DNA of 64,000 bases from the NCBI RefSeq assembly GCF_046600715.1, contig NZ_JBJMAV010000011.1, positions 5,864-69,863 of the forward strand, in the 5' to 3' direction. Below are positions 15,854-23,839 of the stretch, piece after piece; positions within the stretch are counted from its first letter, which is position 1; every line of letters starts with the position of its first letter. Made by a program: the position numbers and the translations under genes. The DNA comes from Lysobacter_C viscosus. Lineage in GTDB: Bacteria > Pseudomonadota > Gammaproteobacteria > Xanthomonadales > Xanthomonadaceae. The notes below the pieces were generated by a model. That model was not told where the DNA came from. It saw only the letters and a list, made by a program, of their open reading frames with translations, and searched no databases.

Positions 15854-16249
15854 ATGCACGCCTGCCGGACCGACGTGAAGACCCTCCCGACCTCGCCCGT
15901 CGAGCGCGAGCAGGCGTTGCTGACCGATCCGGTCCGCGCCTCGCGCGAGGCCCTGGACGAACTGCTGGCGGACGACTTCCTGGAAATCGCCTCGACCGGT
16001 CTGAGCTTCGGCAAGGCCGCGGTGCTCGATCGATTGCCGCAGGAGGCCGGATCCCACGTTTTCGAAGCCTGGGGGTTCACCGAGCATGCCGTGGCCGAGG
16101 GCATCGTGCTGGTGACCTATCGCGCGGCCGTAGCGCGCTCCGGAATCCGGATTTCGTCGGTGCGGGCCTCGCTGTGGCGCCGGGAGGCGTCCGGCTGGCG
16201 GATGGTGTTCCACCAGGGAACGCCGCTGCCCGATGGCGCTACCATCTGA
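15854..16249 (+). CDS. DUF4440-type NTF2-like protein
   Basis: A 131-residue soluble protein with the SnoaL/NTF2-like layout: a helical start (SPVEREQALLTDPVRASREALDELLADDFLEIASTG), FGKAAVLDRLPQ, and C-terminal strands ending in ASLWRREASGWRMVFHQGTPL, the typical DUF4440 tail. Such proteins bind small molecules or act as simple hydrolases or isomerases; no specific function is known. GGAG at 15843-15846 precedes the ATG. It sits between moaA and moaC, 67 bases after one and 23 before the other, so it is probably co-transcribed with them. Confidence 0.85.
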   Translation: MHACRTDVKTLPTSPVEREQALLTDPVRASREALDELLADDFLEIASTGLSFGKAAVLDRLPQEAGSHVFEAWGFTEHAVAEGIVLVTYRAAVARSGIRISSVRASLWRREASGWRMVFHQGTPLPDGATI

Positions 16250-16272
16250 TCCCGTTCCACGACCGTCCCGGC

Positions 16273-16770
16273 ATGCCACACAAGACGCCCCTTCCTGGCC
16301 TCACCCACCTCGACGCGCACGGACACCCGGCGATGGTCGACGTAACCGGCAAGGCCGTCACCGCGCGTGAAGCTCGCGCCGAGTGCCGGGTGGCGTTTCC
16401 GGCCGAGGTCGCCGCGAAACTGCGCGAATCGGGCCTGCGCAGTGCCAAGGGGGGCATCGTCGATACCGCGGTGATCGCCGGCACCATGGCGGTGAAGCGA
16501 ACGCACGAGTTGATCCCGTTCTGCCATCCGCTGCCGATCGACGGCTGCCGCCTCTCGGTGAAATGGGATGGCGATGACGCGCTGCGGATCGAGTGCAGCG
16601 TGCGCACCACGCATCGCACGGGGGTCGAGATGGAGGCACTCACCGGCGCGACCGTCGCTGCGCTGACGGTCTACGACATGTGCAAGGCGCTGTCGCATGA
16701 CATCGTGCTGGGCCCGGCACGGCTGCTGGCCAAGCGTGGGGGGCGGCACGACGTCGGGCCCGCGCCATGA
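16273..16770 (+). CDS. moaC: cyclic pyranopterin monophosphate synthase MoaC
   Basis: A 165-residue partner of MoaA that completes cyclic pyranopterin monophosphate. The active-site block RTHELIPFCHPLPIDGC (about residues 76-92) and GVEMEALTGATVAALTVYDMCKAL (split by the family's Glu-Met-Glu) are intact. The C-terminal KRGGRHD corresponds to the usual K-G/S-G-G-R/K segment. The ATG at 16273 matches the family's N-terminus; longer frames extend into the upstream gene. The stop overlaps the moaD start (ATGA). Confidence 0.96.
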   Translation: MPHKTPLPGLTHLDAHGHPAMVDVTGKAVTAREARAECRVAFPAEVAAKLRESGLRSAKGGIVDTAVIAGTMAVKRTHELIPFCHPLPIDGCRLSVKWDGDDALRIECSVRTTHRTGVEMEALTGATVAALTVYDMCKALSHDIVLGPARLLAKRGGRHDVGPAP

Positions 16771-17012
16771 GCGTCCGGGTGGCCGTGCTGTATTTCGCCA
16801 GCCTGCGCGATGCCGCGGGCTGCGGGCGCGAGGAGGTGGCGACCGATGCCGCCGACCTGGCCGCTCTCTACCGCGAGCTTAGCGAGCGACACGGGTTCGT
16901 GCTGCCGATCGATCGCCTGCGCGTCTCGATGGGGGATGCGTTCGTGGACTGGGGCGCGGTGCCCCTGGAGGGCGCGGAGGTCGCCTTCATCCCGCCGGTG
17001 TCGGGGGGCTGA
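16767..17012 (+). CDS. moaD: molybdopterin synthase small subunit (sulfur carrier) MoaD
   Basis: An 81-residue ubiquitin-like sulfur carrier. It ends in Gly-Gly (FIPPVSGG), the site that is adenylated and thiocarboxylated by MoeB-type enzymes before sulfur transfer to the pterin. The beta-grasp pattern VAVLYFASLRDAAG...VSMGDAFVDWGAVPLEGAEVAFI fits MoaD. It overlaps moaC by 4 bases and is 3 bases from moaE, consistent with a stoichiometric MoaD-MoaE complex. Confidence 0.96.
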   Translation: MSVRVAVLYFASLRDAAGCGREEVATDAADLAALYRELSERHGFVLPIDRLRVSMGDAFVDWGAVPLEGAEVAFIPPVSGG

Positions 17013-17015
17013 CCG

Positions 17016-17441
17016 GTGCCCGTGTTCCGACTCTCGGAGACCCCGTTCGACACCGGCACGTTGCGGTCCGCGCTGCTGGACGAGCGCGTTGGCGCCTACG
17101 CCGGCTTCGAGGGTTGGGTGCGTGACCACAACGAAGGCCGCGACGTGGACGGCCTGCGCTATGAGGCCCACGCAACCCTGGCGCTGGCCGAAGGCAGGCG
17201 CGTGATGGACGAGGCCCTGGCGAAGTACGGGATCATCGAGGCCCACTGCGTCCACCGGGTCGGCGAACTGGCCATTGGCGAGCTCGCGGTCTGGGTGGGG
17301 GTCACGGCTGCGCACCGGGATGCCGCGTTCGCCGCGTGCCGGTTCGTGATCGACGAGGTCAAGGCGCGCGTGCCGATCTGGAAGCACGAGCGTTACCGCG
17401 ACGGCGACGCGGGCTGGCTGCACCCCGCGCAGGACCGCTGA
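17016..17441 (+). CDS. moaE: molybdopterin synthase catalytic subunit MoaE
   Basis: A 141-residue catalytic subunit that receives sulfur from MoaD and makes molybdopterin. The motifs GAYAGFEGWVRDHNEGR, HRVGELAIGELAVWVGVTAAHR and KARVPIWKHERYRDG are present; the two Lys in the last one are the family's active-site lysines. GTG start at 17016, 3 bases after the moaD stop; no ATG is closer. Last gene of the moa cluster. No Mo-enzyme or molybdate transporter lies in the window. Confidence 0.96.
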   Translation: MPVFRLSETPFDTGTLRSALLDERVGAYAGFEGWVRDHNEGRDVDGLRYEAHATLALAEGRRVMDEALAKYGIIEAHCVHRVGELAIGELAVWVGVTAAHRDAAFAACRFVIDEVKARVPIWKHERYRDGDAGWLHPAQDR

Positions 17442-17484
17442 ACGCCGGCGCGCCGTGCACGCGGCAGTAGGGTGGCTGTCAAAA

Positions 17485-17596
17485 GGCGGCGACCCCGCCG
17501 GCTGGCCTCGGCACCCGCGTCGATCGATACCGTTGCTGCCTTCCGGCCCTGGCGGAGTTTTCGACCTAGCGTCGCGAGGGGCCGACGGGGCCACCA
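17485..17596 (-). ncRNA. ffs: signal recognition particle 4.5S RNA
   Basis: On the minus strand the conserved SRP core GGGCCGGAAGGCAGCAACGG (tetraloop GGAA plus the asymmetric AGCA side) is at 17532-17551. The outer helix closes with GGCCCCGTCGGC (5' side, forward 17581-17592) against GCCGGCGGGGTC (forward 17491-17502), 12 pairs including two wobbles. A T-run (forward 17481-17484) follows the 3' end, giving termination near there. The RNA pairs with Ffh to target membrane proteins. Ends are approximate. It lies 62 bases downstream of tRNA-Ser(GGA) on the same strand. Confidence 0.9.
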
Positions 17597-17658
17597 TAGG
17601 ACGGCGCGATGCGTGATCGCGTCTGCGACGGTGGCATTCAGGCCACGTCGCGGAAAAC

Positions 17659-17751
17659 TGGCGGAGAGAGGGGGATTCGAACCCCCGAAGCGCGGTTTAG
17701 ACGCTTACACACTTTCCAGGCGTGCTCCTTCAACCACTCGGACACCTCTCC
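17659..17751 (-). tRNA. tRNA-Ser (anticodon GGA)
   Basis: Minus strand, 93 bases with encoded CCA. The acceptor stem GGAGAGG pairs with TCTCTCC (one wobble), the anticodon loop CTGGAAA gives GGA (reads TCC/TCT), the long variable arm is present and the T-loop GGTTCGAATCC is intact. No terminator separates it from the SRP RNA, so the two may form one transcript. Region 17752-17986 upstream holds no gene. Confidence 0.95.
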
Positions 17752-17986
17752 GGACCGCACGGCACGCTATGGGCGCGCCAGCGGGCCGCAAAGTCTAGTC
17801 CCCGCCGCCCGCGGCCACAAGGCGCGCGGCTGAATCGCGTTCGGACTGGTGGGAAGGCAAAGGGCGACGGCAGGGCACGCCGGCCGGCAACAGGCGACAT
17901 GGCACAATGCCGGCCTGCCGACAGGCGGCGGCGCGGGCACTCGCGCGCGCGCCGGCCCGGCACGCTCCGCTCTACTGAAGGGTCCG

Positions 17987-19795
17987 ATGTCCTACCTCGT
18001 CCTTGCACGCAAATGGCGCCCCCGGCGCTTCGCCGAACTGGTGGGCCAGGAGCACGTGGTCCGCGCGCTGACCAACGCGCTCGACAGCGGCCGCCTGCAC
18101 CACGCCTTCCTGTTCACTGGCACCCGCGGTGTGGGCAAGACCACCATCGCGCGGATCTTCGCCAAGTCGCTCAACTGCGAGCAGGGCACGTCGGCCGAGC
18201 CGTGCGGCGAGTGCGGCGCCTGTCGCGACATCGACGCCGGGCGGTTCATGGACCTGCTGGAGATCGACGCGGCCAGCAACACCGGCGTCGACGACGTGCG
18301 CGAGGTGATCGAGAACGCGCAGTACATGCCGGGCCGCGGCCGCATGAAGGTGTACCTGATCGACGAGGTGCACATGCTGTCGAAGGCGGCGTTCAACGCG
18401 CTGCTCAAGACGCTGGAAGAGCCGCCCGGGCACGTGAAGTTCCTGCTGGCCACCACCGATCCGCAGAAGCTGCCGGTCACGGTGCTGTCGCGCTGTTTGC
18501 AGTTCAACCTCAAACGGCTTGACGAAGCCCAGATCAGCGGCCAGATCGAGAAGATCCTTGCCGCCGAGGGCATCGCCGCCGAGCCCGGTGCGGTGCGCCA
18601 GCTCAGCCGTGCCGCCGACGGCAGCCTGCGCGACGGGCTGTCGCTGCTCGACCAGGCCATCGCCTACACGGGTGGCGACCTCGCCGATGCCGCGGTCGCG
18701 ACCATGCTTGGCACCGTCGACCGTACCCGCGTCGGTGCGCTGCTGCAGGCACTCGCCGCCGGCGACGGCAGAGCGTTGATGGACGAGGTCGCCGCCCTGT
18801 CGGAGTTCTCGCCGGACTGGGCCAGCGTGCTGGACGCCCTGGGTGAGGCGCTGCATCGCGTGCAGGTGCGCCAGCTCGTCCCCGGGGTCGCGGTGGAGGA
18901 CGAGGGCGTGGATGTCGGGGCGCTGGCCGCGGCGTTGCGTCCCGAGGTGGTGCAGCTCTGGTACCAGATGGCGCTGCATGGCCGCCGCGACCTTCCGCTG
19001 GCACCCAGCCCGCGCTCGGGGTTCGAGATGTGCGTGCTGCGGATGCTCGCGTTCCGCCCCGCAGGTGGCGACGACGTGGCCCGCGTGCCGGACCCGCAGC
19101 GCGCCATGGCGCAGGCAAGCGGCACGGCCCAGTCCGGCGCGCCCCCGTCGCCTGCCGAAGTGGCGGGCGCTGCGCTCGATGCAGGGCCGGAAACCGATGC
19201 TGAGCCCGCTGCGGCGCTGGAGCCAGCGGTCCCGGCCAGCAAGCGGCGGGCCGAGGCCACACCCTCGCGCGGAGCTGCGCGGGCGCCGACCACCGGGCTG
19301 GCCCCGCCGATCGTGCCGTCAACCACGCCTGCTGCCCTGGAGCCGGCATCGTCGCCAACGGTTGGCACCGCGGCACCCTCGGGTGGCCTGGACGGAATCA
19401 GGCTCGCCGATATCGACGACTGGCATGCGCTGCTCGACAGCGGCGCGTTCAAGGGACCGGCCAAACTCCTGGCCGAACACGCCGGTTTCCTGGGTTTCCA
19501 CGCCGGCGTGCTGCGACTGAGCCTGCACGCATCGGACGAGCACCTGCGGACCGGCCCATCGGTACGGATGCTGGGCAATGCACTCGCCATCGCCCTGGGT
19601 ACCGAGCCACAGCTTCGTTTCGAGGCCGGGACCGAGGCGGTCGAGTCGGTGCGCGACCGCAACGAGCGCGTGCGCGACGAGCGCCAGAGCCAGGCCGAAG
19701 CCACGTTCATGGCCGATCCCGATGTCCAGCGGCTGATCACCCGGCACGGTGCCCGCCTGGTACCCGATTCGATCCGACCTCTCGACGGCGCCTGA
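17987..19795 (+). CDS. dnaX: DNA polymerase III subunits tau/gamma
   Basis: A 602-residue clamp-loader ATPase that organises the replisome. Walker A is GTRGVGKTT (about residues 45-53), a four-Cys zinc site lies in CEQGTSAEPCGECGAC, Walker B is YLIDEVHML, and the sensor/arginine-finger motif is VLSRC. An Ala/Pro-rich linker (about residues 370-465) leads to the tau C-terminal domain. I saw no A-rich slippery site for making gamma by frameshift. The ATG at 17987 gives the family start MSYLVLARKWRPRRF. Followed by ebfC and recR, the standard order. Confidence 0.97.
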   Translation: MSYLVLARKWRPRRFAELVGQEHVVRALTNALDSGRLHHAFLFTGTRGVGKTTIARIFAKSLNCEQGTSAEPCGECGACRDIDAGRFMDLLEIDAASNTGVDDVREVIENAQYMPGRGRMKVYLIDEVHMLSKAAFNALLKTLEEPPGHVKFLLATTDPQKLPVTVLSRCLQFNLKRLDEAQISGQIEKILAAEGIAAEPGAVRQLSRAADGSLRDGLSLLDQAIAYTGGDLADAAVATMLGTVDRTRVGALLQALAAGDGRALMDEVAALSEFSPDWASVLDALGEALHRVQVRQLVPGVAVEDEGVDVGALAAALRPEVVQLWYQMALHGRRDLPLAPSPRSGFEMCVLRMLAFRPAGGDDVARVPDPQRAMAQASGTAQSGAPPSPAEVAGAALDAGPETDAEPAAALEPAVPASKRRAEATPSRGAARAPTTGLAPPIVPSTTPAALEPASSPTVGTAAPSGGLDGIRLADIDDWHALLDSGAFKGPAKLLAEHAGFLGFHAGVLRLSLHASDEHLRTGPSVRMLGNALAIALGTEPQLRFEAGTEAVESVRDRNERVRDERQSQAEATFMADPDVQRLITRHGARLVPDSIRPLDGA

Positions 19796-19836
19796 GCGCG
19801 CCGCAAGCCCCCTCAACCGACCTAGGAACCCACGCC

Positions 19837-20157
19837 ATGCGCGGAAACATCGCCCAACTCATGCAGCAAGCGCAGAAGATGCAGGAAAACATGCAGCGCG
19901 CGCAGGAAGAGCTGGCCCAGCTTGAAGTCACCGGCAACGCCGGTGGCGGCATGGTCAACATCACCCTCACCGGCCGCATGGAGTGCCGCAAGGTGCGCAT
20001 CGACCCCAGCGTGCTCGCCGACCCGGAGATGGCCGAGGACCTCGTTGCCGCGGCATTCAACGATGCCGTCAACAAGGCCAACGCCGCGGCGCAGGAGCGC
20101 ATGGGTTCGGCGACCGCCGGCATGCAGCTGCCCCCGGGCATGAAAATGCCGTTCTGA
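19837..20157 (+). CDS. ebfC: nucleoid-associated protein YbaB/EbfC
   Basis: A 106-residue dimeric DNA-binding protein. A Gln/Met-rich N-terminal helix (IAQLMQQAQKMQENMQRAQEEL) precedes the conserved GNAGGGMVNITLTGRMECRKVRIDPS and the helix MAEDLVAAAFNDAVNKA. The C-terminal Met/Pro-rich tail (LPPGMKMPF) is typical. It lies 41 bases after dnaX and before recR, its usual operon. Confidence 0.96.
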   Translation: MRGNIAQLMQQAQKMQENMQRAQEELAQLEVTGNAGGGMVNITLTGRMECRKVRIDPSVLADPEMAEDLVAAAFNDAVNKANAAAQERMGSATAGMQLPPGMKMPF

Positions 20158-20311
20158 ACGACCGGCGCCAGCGACAGCACTGATCCTTGCCGAACGGACA
20201 CGTGCCCCCCCGCGCTCCGGTCCGTCGCGGGATGAAGGTTCCAGCCCCCGGTCGACTCGAGCCCGATCACCGCGATCCCCGCCCCTACTTCCCGGTTCCC
20301 CGCGCGACCCC

Positions 20312-20905
20312 ATGTCCCTCCTCGAACAATTGATCGACGCGTTCCGTGTCCTGCCCGGGGTGGGGCAGAAGTCGGCGCAGCGCATGGCCTACCACGTGCT
20401 CGAACGCGAGCGCGCGGGTGGCCGCCGGCTGTCGGAGGTGCTCGCCGCCGCGGTGGAGCGGATCGGCAACTGCGCGCGCTGCCGCGACTTCAGCGAGGCC
20501 GACGTCTGTGCCACCTGCGCCAGCGCGGCGCGCGACGTGCACCAGCTGTGCGTGGTGGAGTCGCCCGCCGACAGGTTGGCGATCGAACAGGCGACCGGCT
20601 ACGGCGGGTTGTATTTCGTGCTGCAGGGCCGGCTCAGTCCACTGGACGGGATCGGCCCCCGCGAACTGGGGCTGGATCGGCTCGCGGGCCGGCTGGCCGA
20701 GGGCGAGGTGCAGGAGCTGATCATCGCCACCAACCCGACCGTCGAAGGCGAGGCGACCGCCCATTACCTGGCGCAGATGGCGCGCAAGCACGGAGTGCGC
20801 CCGAGCCGGCCGACCCACGGCGTGCCGTTGGGCGGGGAGCTGGAGTACGTCGACCGCGGGACGTTGTCGCACGCGTTCGGCAGCCGCAGCGAGATGCCGG
20901 GCTGA
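20312..20905 (+). CDS. recR: recombination mediator RecR
   Basis: A 197-residue zinc protein that works with RecO (also in this window) and RecF to load RecA at gaps. In order: the helix-hairpin-helix LPGVGQKSAQRMAYHVL, the four-Cys zinc finger CARCRDFSEADVCATC, and the Toprim domain starting LCVVESPADRLAIEQ with GRLSPLDGIGP and IIATNPTVEGEATA. Length is normal. The 154 bases after ebfC hold no gene. Confidence 0.97.
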   Translation: MSLLEQLIDAFRVLPGVGQKSAQRMAYHVLERERAGGRRLSEVLAAAVERIGNCARCRDFSEADVCATCASAARDVHQLCVVESPADRLAIEQATGYGGLYFVLQGRLSPLDGIGPRELGLDRLAGRLAEGEVQELIIATNPTVEGEATAHYLAQMARKHGVRPSRPTHGVPLGGELEYVDRGTLSHAFGSRSEMPG

Positions 20906-20942
20906 TCGATCGCTACCCCGTACACCACGCAAGGAGAGACGC

Positions 20943-21296
20943 ATGGGCGAGACCATCTTCGACCGGATCATCCGCCGGGAAATCCCTGCCGACATCGTCT
21001 TCGAAGACGAGCACCTCATCGCGTTCCGCGATATCGCGCCGCAGGCGCCGGTGCACGTGCTTTTCGTGCCCAAGACCCCGATCCCGACCCTGGACGACCT
21101 GCAGGCCGACCAGGCCGCCATCGTCGGCCGACTGGCACTTGCAGCGGCCGACTACGCGCGGCGCGAGGGCTTTGCCGATGACGGCTACCGGGTGGTGATG
21201 AACTGCAACGAACACGGCGGCCAGACGGTGTTCCAGATCCACCTGCACCTGCTGGCCGGTGCGCCCTTGGGCCGGTTCGGCACCGGCGTCCCGTAA
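20943..21296 (+). CDS. HIT-family (Hint-type) nucleotide hydrolase, variant HIT motif
   Basis: A 117-residue purine-nucleoside phosphoramidase-type protein. The start ETIFDRIIRREIPADIVFEDEHLIAFRD and HVLFVPKTPIPTLDDL are typical of Hint. The catalytic triad segment reads GGQTVFQIHLHLLAG, where the family has HxHxH: the first His is Gln, while the middle (nucleophile) and last His are kept. Activity is therefore likely but the specificity could differ. It sits 37 bases after recR with AAGGAG before the ATG and may be co-transcribed with it. Confidence 0.92.
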   Translation: MGETIFDRIIRREIPADIVFEDEHLIAFRDIAPQAPVHVLFVPKTPIPTLDDLQADQAAIVGRLALAAADYARREGFADDGYRVVMNCNEHGGQTVFQIHLHLLAGAPLGRFGTGVP

Positions 21297-21362
21297 CCGG
21301 CTCGCGGTCCACGAGCGAGGCGTCGAAAGGGTTCAGCCGCAGGAAGCTCTCCTACGGCTTCA

Positions 21363-21845
21363 TCACCACCAGCCCCACCATGGCCAAGGTGCCGGTCGGG
21401 TGATCACGTCCACCTGCTCGCGCACCGGCCACAGGTAGACGATGTCGGCTTCCACGCGCGGGAAGCGATAGTCGTAGCCGCCGATCTTGCGTGTCTCGTA
21501 GGCGGCGATGCGTCCGGTGAAGGTGACCTCCCGGTTGACCTCGAACACCGCCGGGTCGTAGAAGCCGGTGCGGCACGCGATGAACCGGCCCCCGGTGTCG
21601 TCGCTGGCCCAGTACGGACGCGCGGTGACAGTCAGGCGGGTGGAAATCATCTCGAAGCAGGTGCGATTGGGCTGCGGCTCGACACGCACGATGCGGCCGC
21701 CCCATCGCACCAGTGCGCCGGTACGGTCGGCTTCGGCCGCCTCGCGGGGGGTGATCTGGGCGAACTCGCCCTGGAGCGGCGGCGGCTGCGATGCGCAGGC
21801 GGCCAGCACGACCATGGCGGCAATCGCGGTCAGCGGGGTTCTCAT
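21363..21845 (-). CDS. slp: Slp-family outer-membrane lipoprotein
   Basis: A 160-residue lipoprotein: signal peptide MRTPLTAIAAMVVLAAC with lipobox LAAC (Cys17). The body matches the starvation-inducible Slp family (FAQITPREAAEADRTGALVRWGGRIVRVEPQPNRTCFEM, YDPAVFEVNREVTFTGRI, DYRFPRVEADIVYLWP). The mature protein ends in an odd aromatic tail, PWPWWGWW. Its ATG overlaps the TgpA stop by 4 bases, so it is coupled to the moxR-DUF58-tgpA operon. Its function in Slp-type proteins is not settled. Confidence 0.87.
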   Translation of the reverse strand: MRTPLTAIAAMVVLAACASQPPPLQGEFAQITPREAAEADRTGALVRWGGRIVRVEPQPNRTCFEMISTRLTVTARPYWASDDTGGRFIACRTGFYDPAVFEVNREVTFTGRIAAYETRKIGGYDYRFPRVEADIVYLWPVREQVDVITRPAPWPWWGWW

Positions 21846-23839
21846 CGGCGGTCTCCGTTGGGTGGGGCCGGTTGCGGGCGGGACGGCCGGTGCGCACGAA
21901 GCCGGCGCACCAGGTCCCGCGAGGCGTCTCGACCCGGGGTATGGGCAGCGTAGCGCCAATTGCTCAACTCTTCGCTGAGCGCGTTCAGTTCGGCCGCCTG
22001 GTGGGGCCGTGCGCGACCCACCCGGGCAGCCCAGTCGCGCGCGGTTTCGTGGGGCGGCCGCTCCAGGCCGAGCCGTGCATAGCGTTGGCCCAGTGCATGC
22101 CAGGCGCGCAGCACCGGATCGGGTTCGCGCTCCCCGCGCCGGCTCAGCCACGCCATCCATAACAGGGCTATGGCCGCGACCAGTGCGAACAGGGCCGCCA
22201 GTCGCGAACCGTCGAGGTCGCCCAGCCCGAGCGGACGGAACATCTGGCGCTGCCGGTTGGCGTCGAAACCCAGCACGAAGTCGTTCCAGCCGCGCCGCAT
22301 CCAGTCGGTCATGTCGAGCATCGGCGCCAGCCCGCGGGCGTCGCCGAACAGGCCGCCGGCCCCGCCGGCGCGGTCATCGATGGTGTCGTAGATGCGTTCC
22401 GGTGCTACCGCCGCGGTCGGGTCCACCCGTACCCAGCCGGGTCCTTCCAGCCAGACTTCCGCCCAGGCGTGCGCATCCAGGCGCCGCACCACCCAGTAAT
22501 CGCCGAAGCGGTTGTAGTACCCGCCTGTGTAGCCGGTAACGACGCGGGCAGGGATGCCGGCCGCGCGCATCAGTACGACGAACGACGAGCTGAAGTGCTC
22601 GCAGAACCCGGCCTGCTCGTCGAACAGGAACTCATCGACCGAGTGCCGGCCAAGCAAGGGGGTGCCCAGCGTGTAGGCGAAGTCGCTGCGGATCCAGGCC
22701 ATGGCCCGCTCGACGATTGCCACGTCGTTGGCACCGGCCTCGCGGCGCCACCGGCGCGCCAGCGCGAGCGTGCGCGGGTTGAACCCCTCTGGCAGGTGGA
22801 GCGCCGCGCTGCGCAACACGCGGCGCAGCTCGGGCTCGTATCGCTGCGGGGGCGCGGACTGGATGCGCCAACGGGTCAGCGAAGTAAGAGCACGCCGGAC
22901 GTGCAGCCCGTGGTCGAGTGACAGCCGCGCGCCCTCCGGTGCAGCCAACGGCAGATCCAGCGCCACCAGCTGGCGTTGTTCGGTGGGTTCCAGTTCGATG
23001 CGGTAGTCCCAGCGCACCGCCCCGGGCTCCATCGGCGCTGCCGGGAGGCCGCGGAACCAGCCGGGCTGGGTCCATTCGCGGCCGTCGAAGTCCCACAGCA
23101 CCGGGCCGCGCCAGTACATCTGCTGTCGATCCGGGGTTTCGCCGAAGAACTGCACCCGCAAGGCGGGCGAGTCGTCGCTCATCAGGTCGATCCATTCTCC
23201 CGGCCGCATGGTGTCCGACAGGCCGGTCCGCGCCAGCGAGCGCTCCGGCACACCCCACAGCGGCGTGGACAGACGCGGGAACAGCCAGAATGCCGCCAGC
23301 GCGAGGGGCAGGCCGATCGCCATCAACCGGCCGATCGCCAGCAGGCGGTGGCGCAGCTCCGCCGGCCTTCCTGTCTCGCCCGACTCCAGGTCCGCCAACC
23401 TCGACAGCGCCAGCAGCACGACCACGGCGGCGAGCAGGCCCAGCGCGAGCGGCACCGGACCCTGGTCCAGCAGGAACGCCGCGAAGGGAGCGAACAGTGC
23501 AAACCCCAGCAGGCTCCGCGCGTCGCGCAGCTGGAATGTCTCTGACGGCTTGGCCGCCAGCATCGCCGCCAACAGCGCCGAGCCGCTGTCCCGGCCCAGC
23601 GAGAACCCGGTCAGGTTGAACACGATTGCGAGCAGGGCCAGCGTGAGCAGCAGCCGCAACGGTGCCGGCAGGGGTTTCTTCCACGACAGGCCGGTGATCA
23701 CGACCGCGGCCGTGGCGATGGTCAGGCCGATGGCCTGGGGCAGCTGCAGCAGCAGCGGCAACAGCCCCGCAGCGGCGGCGGCCACCACCCCGCGCCGGGT
23801 GGCGGCATCCAGCGGAATGGACGGGCGCGCGTCAGCCAT
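21842..23839 (-). CDS. tgpA: TgpA-type membrane transglutaminase-like protein
   Basis: A 665-residue inner-membrane protein: five or six helices in residues 15-200, a large periplasmic part, and one more helix near 553-572. The periplasmic domain carries a transglutaminase-core catalytic triad: Cys in AGFCEHFSSSF, His in LDAHAWAEVWLEG and Asp in VRVDPTAAV. P. aeruginosa TgpA, the reference, is an essential transglutaminase of unclear substrate. It overlaps both neighbours (DUF58 by 8 bases, slp by 4), with moxR two genes upstream, the common MoxR-DUF58-TgpA arrangement. Confidence 0.93.
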   Translation of the reverse strand: MADARPSIPLDAATRRGVVAAAAAGLLPLLLQLPQAIGLTIATAAVVITGLSWKKPLPAPLRLLLTLALLAIVFNLTGFSLGRDSGSALLAAMLAAKPSETFQLRDARSLLGFALFAPFAAFLLDQGPVPLALGLLAAVVVLLALSRLADLESGETGRPAELRHRLLAIGRLMAIGLPLALAAFWLFPRLSTPLWGVPERSLARTGLSDTMRPGEWIDLMSDDSPALRVQFFGETPDRQQMYWRGPVLWDFDGREWTQPGWFRGLPAAPMEPGAVRWDYRIELEPTEQRQLVALDLPLAAPEGARLSLDHGLHVRRALTSLTRWRIQSAPPQRYEPELRRVLRSAALHLPEGFNPRTLALARRWRREAGANDVAIVERAMAWIRSDFAYTLGTPLLGRHSVDEFLFDEQAGFCEHFSSSFVVLMRAAGIPARVVTGYTGGYYNRFGDYWVVRRLDAHAWAEVWLEGPGWVRVDPTAAVAPERIYDTIDDRAGGAGGLFGDARGLAPMLDMTDWMRRGWNDFVLGFDANRQRQMFRPLGLGDLDGSRLAALFALVAAIALLWMAWLSRRGEREPDPVLRAWHALGQRYARLGLERPPHETARDWAARVGRARPHQAAELNALSEELSNWRYAAHTPGRDASRDLVRRLRAHRPSRPQPAPPNGDRR

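Noticed and set aside
10015..17751. tRNA-Ser genes as attachment sites for an integrated element
   Set aside because: No integrase gene or direct repeat of a tRNA 3' end was found; the intervening genes are ordinary chromosomal ones.
17987..19795. Programmed frameshift in dnaX producing the gamma subunit
   Set aside because: No A-rich slippery heptamer was found in the expected central region; a GC-type signal cannot be judged by eye.
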